Source: Chaetoderma sp. LZ-2023a (taxonomy: Eukaryota > Mollusca > Caudofoveata > Chaetodermatida > Chaetodermatidae). Taken from it: a stretch of 64,000 nucleotides of DNA. The position numbers and the translations under genes are program-made. A model generated the notes under the pieces. The model did no database searches and was not told the origin of the DNA. It worked only from the letters and a program-made list of their open reading frames with translations. This document shows positions 1 to 12,639 of this stretch, piece after piece. Location: positions 102,924,028-102,988,027 of the forward strand of contig CM067370.1 of the NCBI GenBank assembly GCA_034401795.1, in the 5' to 3' direction. Positions within the stretch are counted from its first letter, which is position 1. Every line of letters begins with the position of its first letter.

Positions 1-2
1 AA

Positions 3-690
3 GAGGCGATAAGAATAATATCTGGACTTCCGAAATACACACTTCTAGAAGGATTATACAAAGAACTTGGATTGGTCATGCTAAGTAGCAGAAGAAAAAA
101 CCAAAAAACTTATTTTAATGTATAAAATGCTAAAAGGAGACTGTCCAGATTATATTTCTGAATTAATCCCAAGACGGTTAGACAAAGTTATAAATTATAA
201 TCTACGAAATAGAAATAACCTAGTAGAAGAAGACATTCGTCTTGAGAGCTATAGAAATCTTTCTTTCCTAGTACAATCAATCTTTGGAACAAACTAGATG
301 ATTCCGTTAAAGGTTTTCCATCTGTCTCCATATTCAAATCAAAAATTGATCACAACCACGTTAGCGCCATACCTGCATATTATAGCACTGCGGACAGACT
401 TCCCAATAGTATACACACTAAATTACGAAATAAATGTAGTTAACTTAACGCTCATCTTAATTATTTTCATCTTAGTCGCAATCCTAATTGCGCCCATTGC
501 ATAGGCATCATAGAAGATAGCAAACATTATTTACTCGAGTGTGCCAAATATACAGAACACCGACAACAGCTATCTAGAGATCTACTACATTTTGTTATTT
601 CAGAGGACATATTACTATATGGAAACCCCGACCTAGGCTTTGAAAAAAACCTGTTTCATACTTCAGAAAGTATAGAATTACATTAAGAAT
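3..690 (+). pseudogene. LINE (non-LTR) reverse transcriptase, C-terminal fragment
   Basis: Seen: reading + with two or three frame changes gives a coherent tail of a non-LTR retrotransposon ORF2. It starts in the post-catalytic region (RIISGLPKYTLLEGLYKELG), continues through MLKGDCPDYISELIPRRLD and the LWNKLDDSVKGFPS-type block, and ends with a Cys/His cluster, CAHCIGIIEDSKHYLLEC. Known: this C-terminal Cys-His motif follows the RT domain in Jockey/CR1/L2-type elements. Frameshifts lie near 110, 290 and 430. The catalytic FADD region lies upstream of the window edge, so the fragment is truncated by the window or by 5' truncation. It is a dead copy with no host function implied. The exact clade is not resolved. 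Confidence 0.85.
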
Positions 691-795
691 ACAAAAAGGT
701 TTGGCTGACTCTAAGCACAGCCCGCATTTCCGCGTATTGGAATCGGAATCATGAATTCCCAGGATCCCAATTTCGAGGTAACTATCCATGAGTGT

Positions 796-887
796 TGTTG
801 AATATGATGAGGCTAGTGTGGCTGGGTGTCGTTTCTCCTTTTTGCAGCAATGGCTCCCGGTCGGGTTAGTTTCAAAATATTTAACAG
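796..887. mobile_element. degenerate copy of the palindromic MITE family
   Basis: The right arm (GGTTAGTTTCAAAATATTTAACAGCA) matches the arm of the clean hairpin at 37003-37095, and the left arm starting GTTGTTGAATA is badly eroded. It is the first of about ten relatives in the window. Confidence 0.55.
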
Positions 888-1287
888 CATGTTTACTAAA
901 ATCTATCAAAGACATACAATCGATAAACTTGACGCACATTTTAGTTTCAATTTTCAATTATTAGTCTCACTATTCTTAATATGTAGCATAAATAATGTTA
1001 ATGTATATATGTAAAAATCCAATTGCATCTTACTGTAAAATTATTATGTAAAATAATAACATATCGCATGTTATAGTATTTTATGGAAAGAGTCGAATCT
1101 AAGTCAGTTTGACTTGTGACTCAATCCAATTGTCGGTAATTGACAATAAAATATGTTTAAAACAAAGCCATCGTCATGAGAACGATTACTGCATTGTGCG
1201 TCAAAGAGTTGATCACAGAGTTTACCCAAATCAGCTTTACCATAGTCTCATATGCATTTCGTGTAAGATTTACATTTGACTATTTTA

Positions 1288-1960
1288 GAAATTTATGACC
1301 GCGTAACTTGGAATGTGGTCACTACATAATGCCGCAAGGATGCCAATATCTTGGACTGTTCTACTATTGTTAAGCAAGATTGGACCAAGTAATGCATTAG
1401 AGACTGGTCGCGTGGGTTCAGTAATTAACTGATGGAAACCTAGTGTATTGCTGATGTCGCATAGGCCTAAATGATGCTTCGCTGTATTAAGTATAGATCA
1501 TCATTGAGATCTCCAATTAGCTCAACATTTTTATTTGGGTTCAGATCGTTGATCTGATATAACTTGTCATTTGTCAATGGCAGTATTTGATGGGTGATAG
1601 ATAACGCATAATAGAAGTTCTGGCTGATCGTGGATCTCTATCCCGATCATTTCAAGGTGTGGGCGTTCATACTCAGTACTTAGAGAGACGGCGATTTTGT
1701 CCGATACATAAACACACATTCCTCCTACGACTGTTGCCGTCCTATTGGAATCCCTACAATTGGATTATGTTGTTATCAATGGTTGGAGGGATCTGGATTT
1801 CAGTTACAGCTATAATGCCAAATGCAGACAGATTAGCGTTAATGAGATGAATTTTGTCCTTGAGGCTGCAAAATGTACAATGGAAATATCACTACCGTGG
1901 ATGGGACCTGGGTGTGTTTCAAGATCGTCAGCCAGATTAAGGAGGAAGTAAATTATTATC
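1288..1960 (-). pseudogene. LINE endonuclease (APE-type) domain fragment with decayed 2A-like N-terminus
   Basis: Seen: on the minus strand, with several frameshifts, a LINE ORF2 N-terminus can be read. It begins DLETHPGP (1903-1926), then DISIVHF, LINANLSAFGIIAVTE, GGMCVYVSDKIAVSLSTEYE, LLLCVIYHPSNTAIDK, the block GDLNDDL, QLITEPTRPVSN and finally CSDHIPSYAVI near 1300. Known: APE-type endonucleases of CR1/L2/Rex-like elements carry a GDxN block and an SDH block with catalytic Asp and His. Both are visible here. The order runs 1960 down to 1288. The RT domain that should follow is missing, so this is an isolated piece. It may belong to the same family as the RT scraps nearby, but this cannot be shown. 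Confidence 0.75.
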
Positions 1961-2439
1961 CAGTTTATTACGTTATTCTGGTGATAGATTAGAAAGAGTA
2001 TCATCAGTTTCGGGCAAGCCTCAAAACGGCTGTTTTTACATTTCGAATGTGAATTTAGAGTGCTTTCACGAGTCATAAACGTAGATGAGCAGAAATCATA
2101 TAGCCAAATACCGACACGGTAACACGCTAGATCAGTACTTTTTCTCAAATATATTTGCCAGTGACCCTCCCACGCCATACATATTGTCAGATATATACGT
2201 TATACGAGGGCCAGTACAATTACACCAGAATAGCGAAGGCAGACACCGAAGAGCACTTCCATAGTTTTCCAGAAAGGAATAGAGCAGAGTGAAAAAATGG
2301 AACACGTGAAGAATTTGAAATAACAAACAAGAGCGCCACAGACGGTGCATAATATACGACCATGATGATAAACCCAGGGATGAGAGCTTTCAGAAAATGG
2401 AAATTTCTTCCGCAGATCTAGACCAGCCATTCTATGAAG

Positions 2440-3190
2440 TTTTAATGGAGTTATTGTCCAGAAACCAATTTTTCAGATGCCACCGGTGACTTGACTCGCA
2501 ACCATCTTGGATTTAAGATCATTGTCGATTTTGATAGATCTCTTCCCCAGACCTAGTCCAATCACCATATTAAATATCAAAGCAATCCCATAAACGGTAA
2601 TGAAGTTGGTCCGGAAATCGATTTTCAAGGTGGCAGTTTTGACAGCTTTCTTCCCCATACCGAGTCTAACCACCTTATGAAGTTTCAAAGCGATCCGATA
2701 AACGGTAACGCAATTATCATTCGGAAACCAATTTTCAAGATGGCCGCTGGTAGTAGTGGCCATCCTGGATTTCGAATTATTGTCAATTTTGATAGCCTTA
2801 TTCCCCATACACAGTCCAACCATCATATGAAGTTGCAAAGCGATCCGATAAACGGTAACTGAGTTAGAATCAGGAAACCAATTTTCAAGATGCCCGCCGG
2901 TGGCTGGCGGCCATCTTGGATTTCGGATCATTGTCAATTTCGATAGGGTCCTTCGTCATGCCTAGTTCAACCACCACATGAAGTTTCAAAGCGATCCGAT
3001 AAACGGTAACGGAGATATCATCCGGAAACCAATTTTGAAGGTAGCTGCCGGTGGCTGGTGGCCATCTTAGATTTCGGATAATCGTCAATTTTGATAGGTT
3101 TCTTCCCCGAACTGAGTCCAACCACCCTATGAAGTTTGAAAGTGATGTGATAAACGGTAACGGAGTTATTGTCCGGAAACCACTTTGCTG
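2440..3190. repeat. ~150-bp tandem array, about five units
   Basis: The landmark TAAACGGTAA recurs at 2591, 2699, 2849, 3000 and 3151, giving steps of 108, 150, 151 and 151 bp. The first step is a unit with an internal deletion. Each unit holds GGAAACCAATTTTCAAGATGG, GCCATCTTGGATTTCGGAT, GATAGGTTTCTTCCCCAGA and ATGAAGTTTCAAAGCGATCC. Open frames across it (for example 2473-2937 on minus) only reflect the repeat. Related units occur at 12640-12985. Confidence 0.9.
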
Positions 3191-3339
3191 CCTGCACGCA
3201 CTATGATTTTAGGAGAACTGTAAATACAAAAATCACCATATAGTCCATTCCCCCCTACAAGGTATACTATTATGGCCATCGCTTAACCCCTCTTGTGTCA
3301 ACAATAACTCAAAGCGCACAAAATACGACGGATATCAAT

Positions 3340-3750
3340 TCACCTTTCCAGAGTATCCAGCCATCATCAGACCTCGTATGACGTCATAATCAGCTCAGCG
3401 CGTGTATGATGACGTCATAATCATTACACCGCAAAGGCGTCCATCTAGACCGTCATGAAATCTCAAATGGTCCGACACGTTGTATGAATTGTATGCCTTT
3501 GTAATTCTTTGATATTTAATAAACATGCTGTTGAATATTTTGAAACTAATTTGGCTGGGCGCTGTTGTTTTGCATTAGGCAGCAAAAGCACCCAGTCAAA
3601 TTGGTTTCAAAATATTCAACAGCTTACCTGTGTATTTCTTTTGGAAATTGATAGTCAAGGTTTTCAGAGATCGATCGATCCCAACACAAGGCTGAGCTTA
3701 GATGGAAATGGGCGGGGCATAGCTAAAACCGGAAAGGCTCATTAATAATC
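3340..3750 (+). repeat. CRE-rich dispersed element, copy 1 (with nested MITE)
   Basis: Near-identical blocks recur in order at 56428-56770: CACCTTTCCAGAGTATCCA, CTCGTATGACGTCATAATCA, GTCTTTGTAATTCTTTG-like, the MITE, GATCGATCGATCCCAACAC and GGGCGGGGCATAGCTAAAAC. This copy has two TGACGTCA palindromes (3379-3386 and 3410-3417). The MITE at 3527-3623 sits at the same place in both copies, so it is part of the family or was inserted in its ancestor. Confidence 0.8.
3527..3623. mobile_element. palindromic MITE, intact pair of arms
   Basis: The left arm CTGTTGAATATTTTGAAAC..TTTGGCTGGGCGCTGTTG is answered by a right arm CACCCAGTCAAATTGG..AATATTCAACAG. The arms are about 40 bp and the loop is short and A/T rich. 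No coding capacity. Confidence 0.8.
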
Positions 3751-3860
3751 AAAACCTTTCAAGAAAAAAAAAATTGCAGGCCATGCAGACTATTTTTGTA
3801 AATTTACTACGGAAATTAAAAAAAAAGCTTTCTGTTGTCCTGCAAAAGGTATAGGTCCTA

Positions 3861-4045
3861 GTGGTCAAGAAAGTTCAAATTTTTGCTTAGCCATTGGACC
3901 ATTCACATGCTAAGAGAAGAGTATTTTGGAAAATGTACCATTTGAATGACTGACTCGGTTACCGCGCTAGTCATTCGAATGCTAAAATTTTCAAAAATAA
4001 TCTTCTCTTAGCATGTAAATGGACATTTCTCAAGACGACCGCAGA
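3861..4045. mobile_element. second palindromic MITE-like hairpin family
   Basis: The left arm (CATGCTAAGAGAAGAGTATT near 3908, ending ATTTGAATGAC) is mirrored by a right arm (GTCATTCGAATGC...AATCTTCTCTTAGCATG). The loop carries TGACTCGGTTACCGCGC. Sequences of the same flavour (ATGGACATTTCTCAAGAC plus AAGGATTAAG) recur as fragments near 34270, 35590, 48560, 53230, 53640 and 60790, indicating a dispersed family. Confidence 0.65.
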
Positions 4046-4695
4046 TGGCGTTTTTAACAACTTGGCCATTAAAGGATTAAGTTGACAGAAAAAGAGTTAA
4101 TAGCGATTCATATATTATAGTATAAACATAGAATGAACTAGGGGTGGAGATTTATCGCTTATCATCACAGCTAGAGTAATCCAGACAGATACGTAGTACA
4201 GTCAACGCTGTGCACAACGGACACCATAAGATAGCGGCCCCTGAAGATTACCAATTAGAATAGAATTAAGTCTTTGAACCATCTTTTCCAAGAATCCCCA
4301 CATTCAACGTGACCATATGTGCTACTGGAAAGCCGCCCCCCCCCCCCACCCCACCCTAACCCCACCCAAAAGATTCTTGATACCGTATCTCACTACTCTC
4401 GGATATTATGTCCTGTATTTCCAAAGTTAAATATGGACCATCAGTTGACTGTTAAATTAATTATATTTTACCCATTTTCTCCCGAAACTGTCTTCCTTGT
4501 TTTCATGTTACAGAAAATATTTGAAAATTATATGATAAAAATGTATTTCCAGCATTCAAAGTAATAAAAATTATATCAATCAATATTATTAGAAGAAATT
4601 GTACTATTGATTACATGGTCATATTCCTTCCTACGACTGATACTGTCTCGAACAACAATGCTTTCAACAAAATTGGATGGGGATATAGATGTAAC

Positions 4696-4792
4696 CTGCT
4701 GAATATTTCGAAACTAATTTGACAGAAACATATATGTTGTTAGGCAGCAACAGCGCTCAGTCATGTTAGTTTCAAAACATCCAAGAGACTTA
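4696..4792. mobile_element. degenerate palindromic MITE copy
   Basis: CTGCTGAATATTTCGAAAC at the left and GTTAGTTTCAAAACATCC at the right match the arms at 37003-37095, with several substitutions. The stretch around it (4046-4690) has a C-run at 4328-4344 and no recognisable gene. Confidence 0.6.
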
Positions 4793-4893
4793 TTTGTAAA
4801 TGTCGTTTTCTGGTTCCAAGTGCTACGCCTAGCCCCCCTGATAACGCATGTTACTGTGTCAATACCGGCCCGGTAACCAGCGTTATCGTCCAG

Positions 4894-5203
4894 TTTAATT
4901 CGTTGATTTGTTTCATCTTTCGCTATCCATTTTCATTTAGCCTGATAATTGGAGGATCCGATCTGTCATTCAAGTATCTGACGTCATAATTAAATACCTC
5001 ACTTGTTAGCTGACGTCACAATCAAGAGGACGTTGCTCCACCAATTTAATTCGCTGATTTGTTTCATCTTTCGCTATTCATTTTCATTTAGCCTGATAAT
5101 GGGGGGGGGGGGGGGGGGGGAGATCCGATCTGTCATTCAAGTCATTCATAATTAAATACGTCACTTGTTAGCTGACGTCACAATCAAGATGACGTTGCTC
5201 CAC
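4894..5203. repeat. 151-bp tandem duplication with CRE sites
   Basis: Unit 1 (4894-5044) and unit 2 (5045-5203) share TTTGTTTCATCTTTCGCTAT, TTTTCATTTAGCCTGATAAT, GATCCGATCTGTCATTCAAG and TTGTTAGCTGACGTCACAAT in order. Unit 2 has a run of 20 G (5101-5120) where unit 1 has TTGGAG. TGACGTCA occurs at 4979, 5011 and 5173. Confidence 0.9.
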
Positions 5204-5275
5204 CAAGAACGTGAGAATGGTCCTTCACGAAGGCGTATGAATGGTATGTCTTTGCTGAATTTACAATTAATAACC

Positions 5276-5349
5276 ATTCTGTTGAATATTTTGGAACTAA
5301 TTAGAGCAACAGTTCCAAGTCAGATAGGTTTCAAAATATTCCACAACTG
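5276..5349. mobile_element. shortened palindromic MITE copy
   Basis: TCTGTTGAATATTTTGGAAC and GGTTTCAAAATATTCCACAA form the outer arms. The centre is deleted relative to the copy at 3527. Confidence 0.7.
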
Positions 5350-5529
5350 ACTTGTATATTTAAACGAGAACAACTAACGGTTAAGGGTCAAAGCACGCCA
5401 AGTTATGATTTTGCATAATTAAATAAAATAAAATCCCATTATTGCTTGCATATTTTGGAATTGTTTAGTAGGAAATTTCGCCAGAGAAAGTAAATTTCTC
5501 GCACGTTCTCCTGAGAATCGTGGAGTGGC

Positions 5530-7348
5530 GTCATTGCGTGAATGATTGTTGTGGTATGACACGTCATTGCGTGAATGATTGTTGGGTATGACACGTCATT
5601 GCGTGAATGAGTGTTGTGGTATAACACGTCATTGCGTGGATGATTGCTGTGGTATGACACGTCATTGCGTGGATGGTTACTGTGGTATGACACGTCATTG
5701 CGTGAATGATTGTTGTGGTATGACACGTCATTGCGTGAATGATTGTTGTGGTATGACACGTCATTGCGCGAATTATTGGTGTGGTATGAGAGTATGACAC
5801 GTCATTGCGTGGATGATTGCTGTGGTATGACACGTCATTGCGTGGATGGTTACTGTGGTATGACACGTCATTGCGTGAATGATTGTTGTGGTATGACACG
5901 TCATTACGTGAATGATTGTTGTGGTATGACACGTCATTGCGCGAATTATTGGTGTGGTATGAGAGTATGACACGTCATTGCGTGAATGATTGTTGTAGTA
6001 TGACACGTCATTGCGTGGATGATTGTTGTGGTATGGCACGCCATTGCGTGAATGATTGTTGTGGTATGACACGTCATTGCGTGAATGATTGTTGTGGTAT
6101 GACACGTCATTGTGTGAATGATTGTTGTGGTATAACACGTCTTTCCGTGAATGATTGTTGTGGTATGACAGTATGACACGTCATTGCGTAAATGATTGCT
6201 GTGGTATGACACGTCATTGCGTGAATGATTGGTGTGGTATGACAGTATGACACGTCATTGCATGAATGATTGTTGTGGTATAACAGTATGACACGTCATT
6301 GCGTGAATGATTGTTGTGGTATGATACGTCATTGTGTGAATGACTGTTGTGGTATAACACGTCATTGCGTGAATGATTTTTGTGGTATGACAGTATGACA
6401 CGTCATTGCGTGAATGATTGTTGTGGTATTACACGCCATTGTGTAAATGATTGTTGTGGTATGACACGTCATTGCGTGAATGATTGTTGTGGTATGACAC
6501 GTCATTGCGTGAATGATTGTTGTGGTATAACACGTCATTGGGTGAATGATTGTTGTGGTATGACACGTCATTGCGTGAATGATTGTTGTGGCATGACACG
6601 TCATTGTGCGAATGATTGGTGTGGTATGACAGTATGACACGTCATTGCGTGAATGAGTGTTGTGGTATGACACGTCATTGCGTGAAAGATTGTTGTGGTA
6701 TGACACGTCATTGCGAGAATTATTGTTGTGGTATGACACGTCATTGCGTGAATGATTGTTGTGATATGACACGTCATTGCGTGAATGATTGTTGTGATAT
6801 GACACGTCATTTCGTGAATGAGTGTTGTGATATGACACGTCATTGCATGAATGCGTGCTGTGGTATGACACGTCATTGCGTGAATAATTGTTGTGATATG
6901 ACACGTCATTGCGTGAATGATTGTTGTGATATGACACGTCATTGCGTGAATAATTGTTGTGATATGACACGTCATTGCATGAATAATTGTTGTGGTATGA
7001 CACGTCATTGCGTGAATGATTGTGATATGACACGTCATTGCGTGAATGATTGCTGTGATATGACACGTCATTGTATGAATGAGTGTTATGGTATGACACG
7101 TCATTGCGAGAATGATTGTTGTGGTATGACACGTCATTGCGTGAATGAGTGTTGTGATATGACACGTCATTGCGTGCCAGATTGTTGTGGTATGACACGT
7201 CATTGCGAGAATAATTGTTGTGGTATGACACGTCATTGCGTGAATAATTGTTGTGGTATGACACGTCATTGCGTGAATAATTGTTGTGGTATGACGCGTA
7301 ATTGCGTGAATGATTGTTGGGATATGGCACGCCATTGCGTGAACAATA
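5530..7348. repeat. 33-bp minisatellite, ~55 copies
   Basis: The unit is CATTGCGTGAATGATTGT followed by TGTGGTATGACACGT (33 bp). Because 33 is divisible by 3, long frames stay open on both strands: + strand repeats MTRHCVNDCCG (6616-7407) and - strand repeats SYHNNHSRNDV (6362-7375). No family is recognisable and there is no splice or promoter signal, so these are most likely fortuitous. Point variants are common: GATATG replaces GGTATG in the right half, and CGAGAA or CGTGGA replace CGTGAA. Every unit contains CGTCA, and most contain TGACACGTCA. Some units are 41 bp through an extra 8 bp (ACAGTATG or AGAGTATG). Confidence 0.97.
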
Positions 7349-8558
<1,210 letters not shown>

Positions 8559-8999
8559 GTCACAGACTGATGATGGCTCGTGACTGATCAGCCTTAGCAA
8601 CTAATCTAATCATAAACGCTATTTATCTAGTGGCAGTTACATGTGACATATTGACTAATTTATTATTAATGTGTTTTGCATCTTATCAATCTTGTGATAC
8701 TTGCCATTTTCCAATCTGAAAACGCACATTTGCAAGTAAGGGTAAGATAGGAATTTGGAATGATCGTGCCCCCCTCTTCACTAATGCCGTAGTAGGTCGA
8801 ATAGAATTTATATATATATATACATATGTAATAATACGCGGCTGGGTGCATCCATGTGATAACACTACAACAAAGGATTTTCCGGACGAGGAATATTTGA
8901 ATTGACAACAACTCTCAAAATCAAATTTTACTTGCGTGCGAAGCGTTGCGAAGGAAGAAAGAGCTTGTTTGCAGATGGTCGCGGTGCTGGCTCGATGTC

Positions 9000-9025
9000 G
9001 ATGGGGGGGGGGGGGAGGGGGGGGA
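9000..9025. repeat. interrupted poly-G tract
   Basis: ATGGGGGGGG.. followed by A and a second G run. It lies in a short GC-rich patch with no gene call. The region 8558-9200 is otherwise featureless. Confidence 0.8.
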
Positions 9026-9202
9026 GCTGGGGAATGGGTTTAAGAATGTTGTCCTTCTCCTACAGCATAGGAGGAGGGTGTGTCTGTACTGTACTCTTTG
9101 TATGAGGTAAATGAGTATGAGCTCCACCACACCCCTTCCCGACTGGCATAACGGTATCCTCGGATGAAACTGCACCCCACGTAATGCAAAACCTAATGAT
9201 GA

Positions 9203-9545
9203 GCAACAAGTGATCGAACAAATAGTCCTACCTGTCGCATATAGGTATAAGGGACTGAGCCAGTCCCACAACGGTCCCAGTTGTGGACCACATTTTGGAC
9301 GTAAAAAGACCACCGCCATCATTACTCGCAATTTCTATTGGCCTCTCATCCATGGAGACGTACAACAATTTTGTAAATCGAGTCACACTTGCCATTTGTT
9401 TGGCAAACCAAACCAATCCATTACAAAAGCACATTTGATGCCAATTCCGGCATTCGGACAACCACTATCAAAAATTCTGGTTGATTACGTCGGTCCGCTC
9501 AATAAAACTAAGGCTGGCAACCAGTATTTGCTCACTATAATGTGA
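9203..9545 (+). pseudogene. Ty3/Gypsy integrase fragment (zinc-binding domain plus start of catalytic core)
   Basis: Seen: the + frame reads CGPHFGRKKTTAIITRNFYW then WPLIHGDVQQFCKSSHTC, followed by LMPIPAFGQPLSKILVDYVG and GPLNKTKAGNQYLLTIM. Known: this is the HHCC zinc-binding domain of retroelement integrases and the entry to the rve core, where the first catalytic Asp is in DYVGP. The first Cys of the CxxC pair appears as Ser (CKSSHTC, usual CKSCxxC). The frame stops right after LLTIM, before the second catalytic Asp, so only a scrap remains. It is too diverged from the element at 21.4-28 kb to be a simple duplicate. 9546-11180 to its right contains no recognisable gene. Confidence 0.8.
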
Positions 9546-11179
9546 AAATTTTCTGGTTCTGGTAAAGAATTTTAAGCAACTCTTGTCTTTTGGAACTGTT
9601 TAACCTTAATTGCTAGAATCTGAATCGATGCATATCTGGATTGATCGGCCGTAATTTTTCCCATTACGACTTCAACGTCATTAGATAGATCAACGATATT
9701 ATTGTGGTCAGTTAATGAGGAGCTTTGGTGGTGACTGAGCAACGCGCAACTTTGACCAAGACAGACATATCTGAATTTTGATCATAACTTGATCACTGGT
9801 ATATTGATACTGTTGATCAAGTTTGGCCAAAAAGCAGAGACATGTGAGCTTTAAGTTTAATCTGAAAGATCATCACTATGGTTTGCCATTATTCAATCCC
9901 AATAATATAATTTGAGTTGCAGCCATATCCATACCCTGTCGCTCCTATCTCCTCAACTTCTTTCATTAAATCCGGAATCCTTTGCATTGATTCGAAATCC
10001 TTCCTCTGTCACATAGATTTGGTGTCCTGATATTATAAAATCTACAGCGGCAATATCCCTGTAATTCCTGATCCATTGATACTAAACATTCGAGCCATTT
10101 AATTTACACCACTTTGGGAGATTTCCTGTTAACTTGAAACTTCTGATCCGGTCATCAACAAATTTGGTACTTATCATTGACAGGCTTTTGAGGTCATAGA
10201 GGTCCATTTATCACCTGGGTTGACCTGATCGTCCAAACATCATAGACTGTTGAGCTTTATAACCCCTAGATTTGCTTCTATAGCATAACCATACTTTCTA
10301 GGTCATGACCTTGAAATAACCTTAGGGTCAAATTTGACATATTTTCCCCAGATAACACGACATTCTTATGATACTCATCATCACTAAATTTTACTTCAAA
10401 GTCACTTGGAAGTTCATCATCATTGAGTTTATGAGGGTTTTCGGAGACATTGCCACATTTCTGACATCGGCACACATCTATATTTCTTACATCTACATCG
10501 ATTTGTCACACATTTCGTCTTGCAATCACACATCATCAGTTCAGTCATGTCCTTTGGAGCGGGTAGTTGATCAGTAGCAGTTGGTATCAGAGTGCTATAT
10601 GTTAATGTTCACCTTACGAAACCGGATCAGGACGGTGAGGGATAGGTTCCATGGCATGCCTCAATATGTAGGTCACATAGTGGCTGTGTAGTGTTTTTAA
10701 AAAGGCAGAGCTGAGAGTGTTGTTGAAGCATTTCTGTACTTTTCTTATGTTTGCTAAATAGATGCGGCCTCAAAGCTGGGACTTAAGTTACAGTGTATGG
10801 ACGACGCTTGCAATAAATGTCTAAAGCAAACTTTTCCAGCCCGACTATTACATCATCCATAGGCACTTGGCTATTAGAACCAAACATTTTAAACTACAGC
10901 TCCAGCTCCACGCACTCCGCCATTTCTTCCTCAGAGTCCGACTCATACTCATGGTACGTACCCCCCTGACGATGCTGATCAACTTTCCTCAGGGATGTGG
11001 ACGGGGCACTGCGGGAAAATGGCTATTTGTGTAACCGGTGTGTTTATACATCATTAGTTATAGAGCTTGAAATATAAAGATATAAAGATATTTGTAGCCC
11101 AGCGAGTCGAAAGCTGGCTTCTTGCAAAAGTGTATGTGCAAGGTTTAACAAAGTAGTTCGTTTCCTGCAATATAAAAAG
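9546..11179. other. no gene seen
   Basis: A/T-rich unique-looking sequence. A 65-codon minus frame (10278-10475) with CRCQKCG followed by an acidic stretch (NDDELPSDFEVKFSDDE) is the only protein-like patch, and I cannot assign it. Confidence 0.3.
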
Positions 11180-11485
11180 AGAGTGAGGTGTTGGTGCTGT
11201 CTATTTTGTATCACGCCAAAGATACCTAACATATCCTTATATATGGAAGCTATCCCTGCAACGGTGAAGTCCTAGCATGGCTGAACTAGTTTAATATAAA
11301 CTAATGCCTCAAGCAGGCCAATAAATTGGTTTTGCGAGAGGAAAGTGCCTCATGCAGGTCTCCATCACAGGAAAATGCCTACCACGCTGAAGCGGAGGAG
11401 GAGAAACGGTCACGACTGAGCTCCTTAGCTAAAAAATGCTAAAAGTGTGTTGAATTATATGTGTATTGTTATTTATAATATAGGG

Positions 11486-11608
11486 ATGACCGCTGGTTTA
11501 CGTGGAGGCGATGCGGCAGTTTCAACAGAAGCTGGCACAGTCGTCTCTATACTAGTTGCAGGTTTAGTTGGCGCCGCATTATTTTGGTGGTCCTTCGAGA
11601 GGAGATAG
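11486..11608 (+). CDS. 40-aa putative single-pass membrane micro-ORF inside repeat A
   Basis: Seen: ATG at 11486, stop TAG at 11606-11608. The peptide starts MTAGLRGGDAAVSTEAG, then has a hydrophobic stretch (VVSILVAGLVGAALFWW) and a basic end (SFERR), as expected for one membrane helix. The corresponding place in copy B also has an ATG frame starting MHTGLR with a downstream hydrophobic helix (31414-31612). Only the first few codons align between the copies; the rest has diverged. Expression is unproven and a chance frame is possible. Confidence 0.3.
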   Translation: MTAGLRGGDAAVSTEAGTVVSILVAGLVGAALFWWSFERR

Positions 11609-12639
11609 ACTAGCAGTTAGTTATTGAGTCCAGATATACAGGTGTTTAGGCCTCGAACGGCGTATGCCTACTTAACTTTAATGAACAGGTGTCTTCCTGC
11701 GTAGCTCGCTCAGGCATCCATCTCGGAGCATACCTATTGAGCCAACCTCTCAGGTCGACGATGCGTACATGTTGTCCGGGCAATGAGTCCGAAGCCGAAG
11801 AGTGACTTCTAACCACATGTCAGTACAACCACAAATAACAAGACAAGGGCAAGACAACAACACAGAAGCATTCAATACACATCGTATCTATTTACTACGG
11901 GGCAGAAGAAGCAGATGGCAGACTATGGTGACCTTCCTGGAAGGAGTGGAGAGCTTATTTACTTCTCCCAGTCACCCTAGGGTTAGTCTGCGATCCGCGT
12001 CTTTTGCCGGTGCCGAGCATGTCGAGAACAAATCATATAAGACTCGTTCCCTCAGAGCTAACATTTACCTGCGTTAGGGTTATGTATGTAATTGCCCTTT
12101 GGTTCACTGCTAGGACGTTCCTACTATAATTAATGTTTGCGCAGTGATTCCTTCTTTGTACTTCCTAGAGGTACCAGTGAGGGTACAGGGGAAGTGCATC
12201 ACCATTTTGATTTTAACTATCAAGAAAGCTCAGACATTCCTCGGGTCAGCTATAACCAAACCAGCAGAGAGAGTTACCAAACAATTAGTTGGCCAGAAGG
12301 CCGGAGAGTGGCAGAAAGAGACAGTTGCTCTAGACGTGATTTAGAAGGCCGTACAGTTATTGGCTAATTATGGAAACATAGCCAGGAAAGAGGCTTTACA
12401 ATAAACAGCACTCCTTCATTCGAGCAGTTGTCCGTAACTATTTATATCCTAACAACATATCTGAGCTAATACTAGTTAGGATTAGGTGCCGTGTCTCGAG
12501 GCTATTAGTGCAGGCATGAGTGACAACTCTAGTGAACTAGAGCTCCGCAAACGGCGCATATTACCACGCTATGATGTCAAACCAATGAATGTGAGCTATC
12601 AGAAAATATTTATTCTTCCTCAGAACCAGACCAGTCATC

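Noticed and set aside
5530..7348. CRISPR-like array
   Set aside because: There are no unique spacers. The units are head-to-tail copies of 33 bp in a eukaryotic context.
10278..10475. Zinc-binding protein (CRCQKCG, acidic tail)
   Set aside because: Only 65 codons with a single Cys cluster, no family match, and no splice context that I could define.
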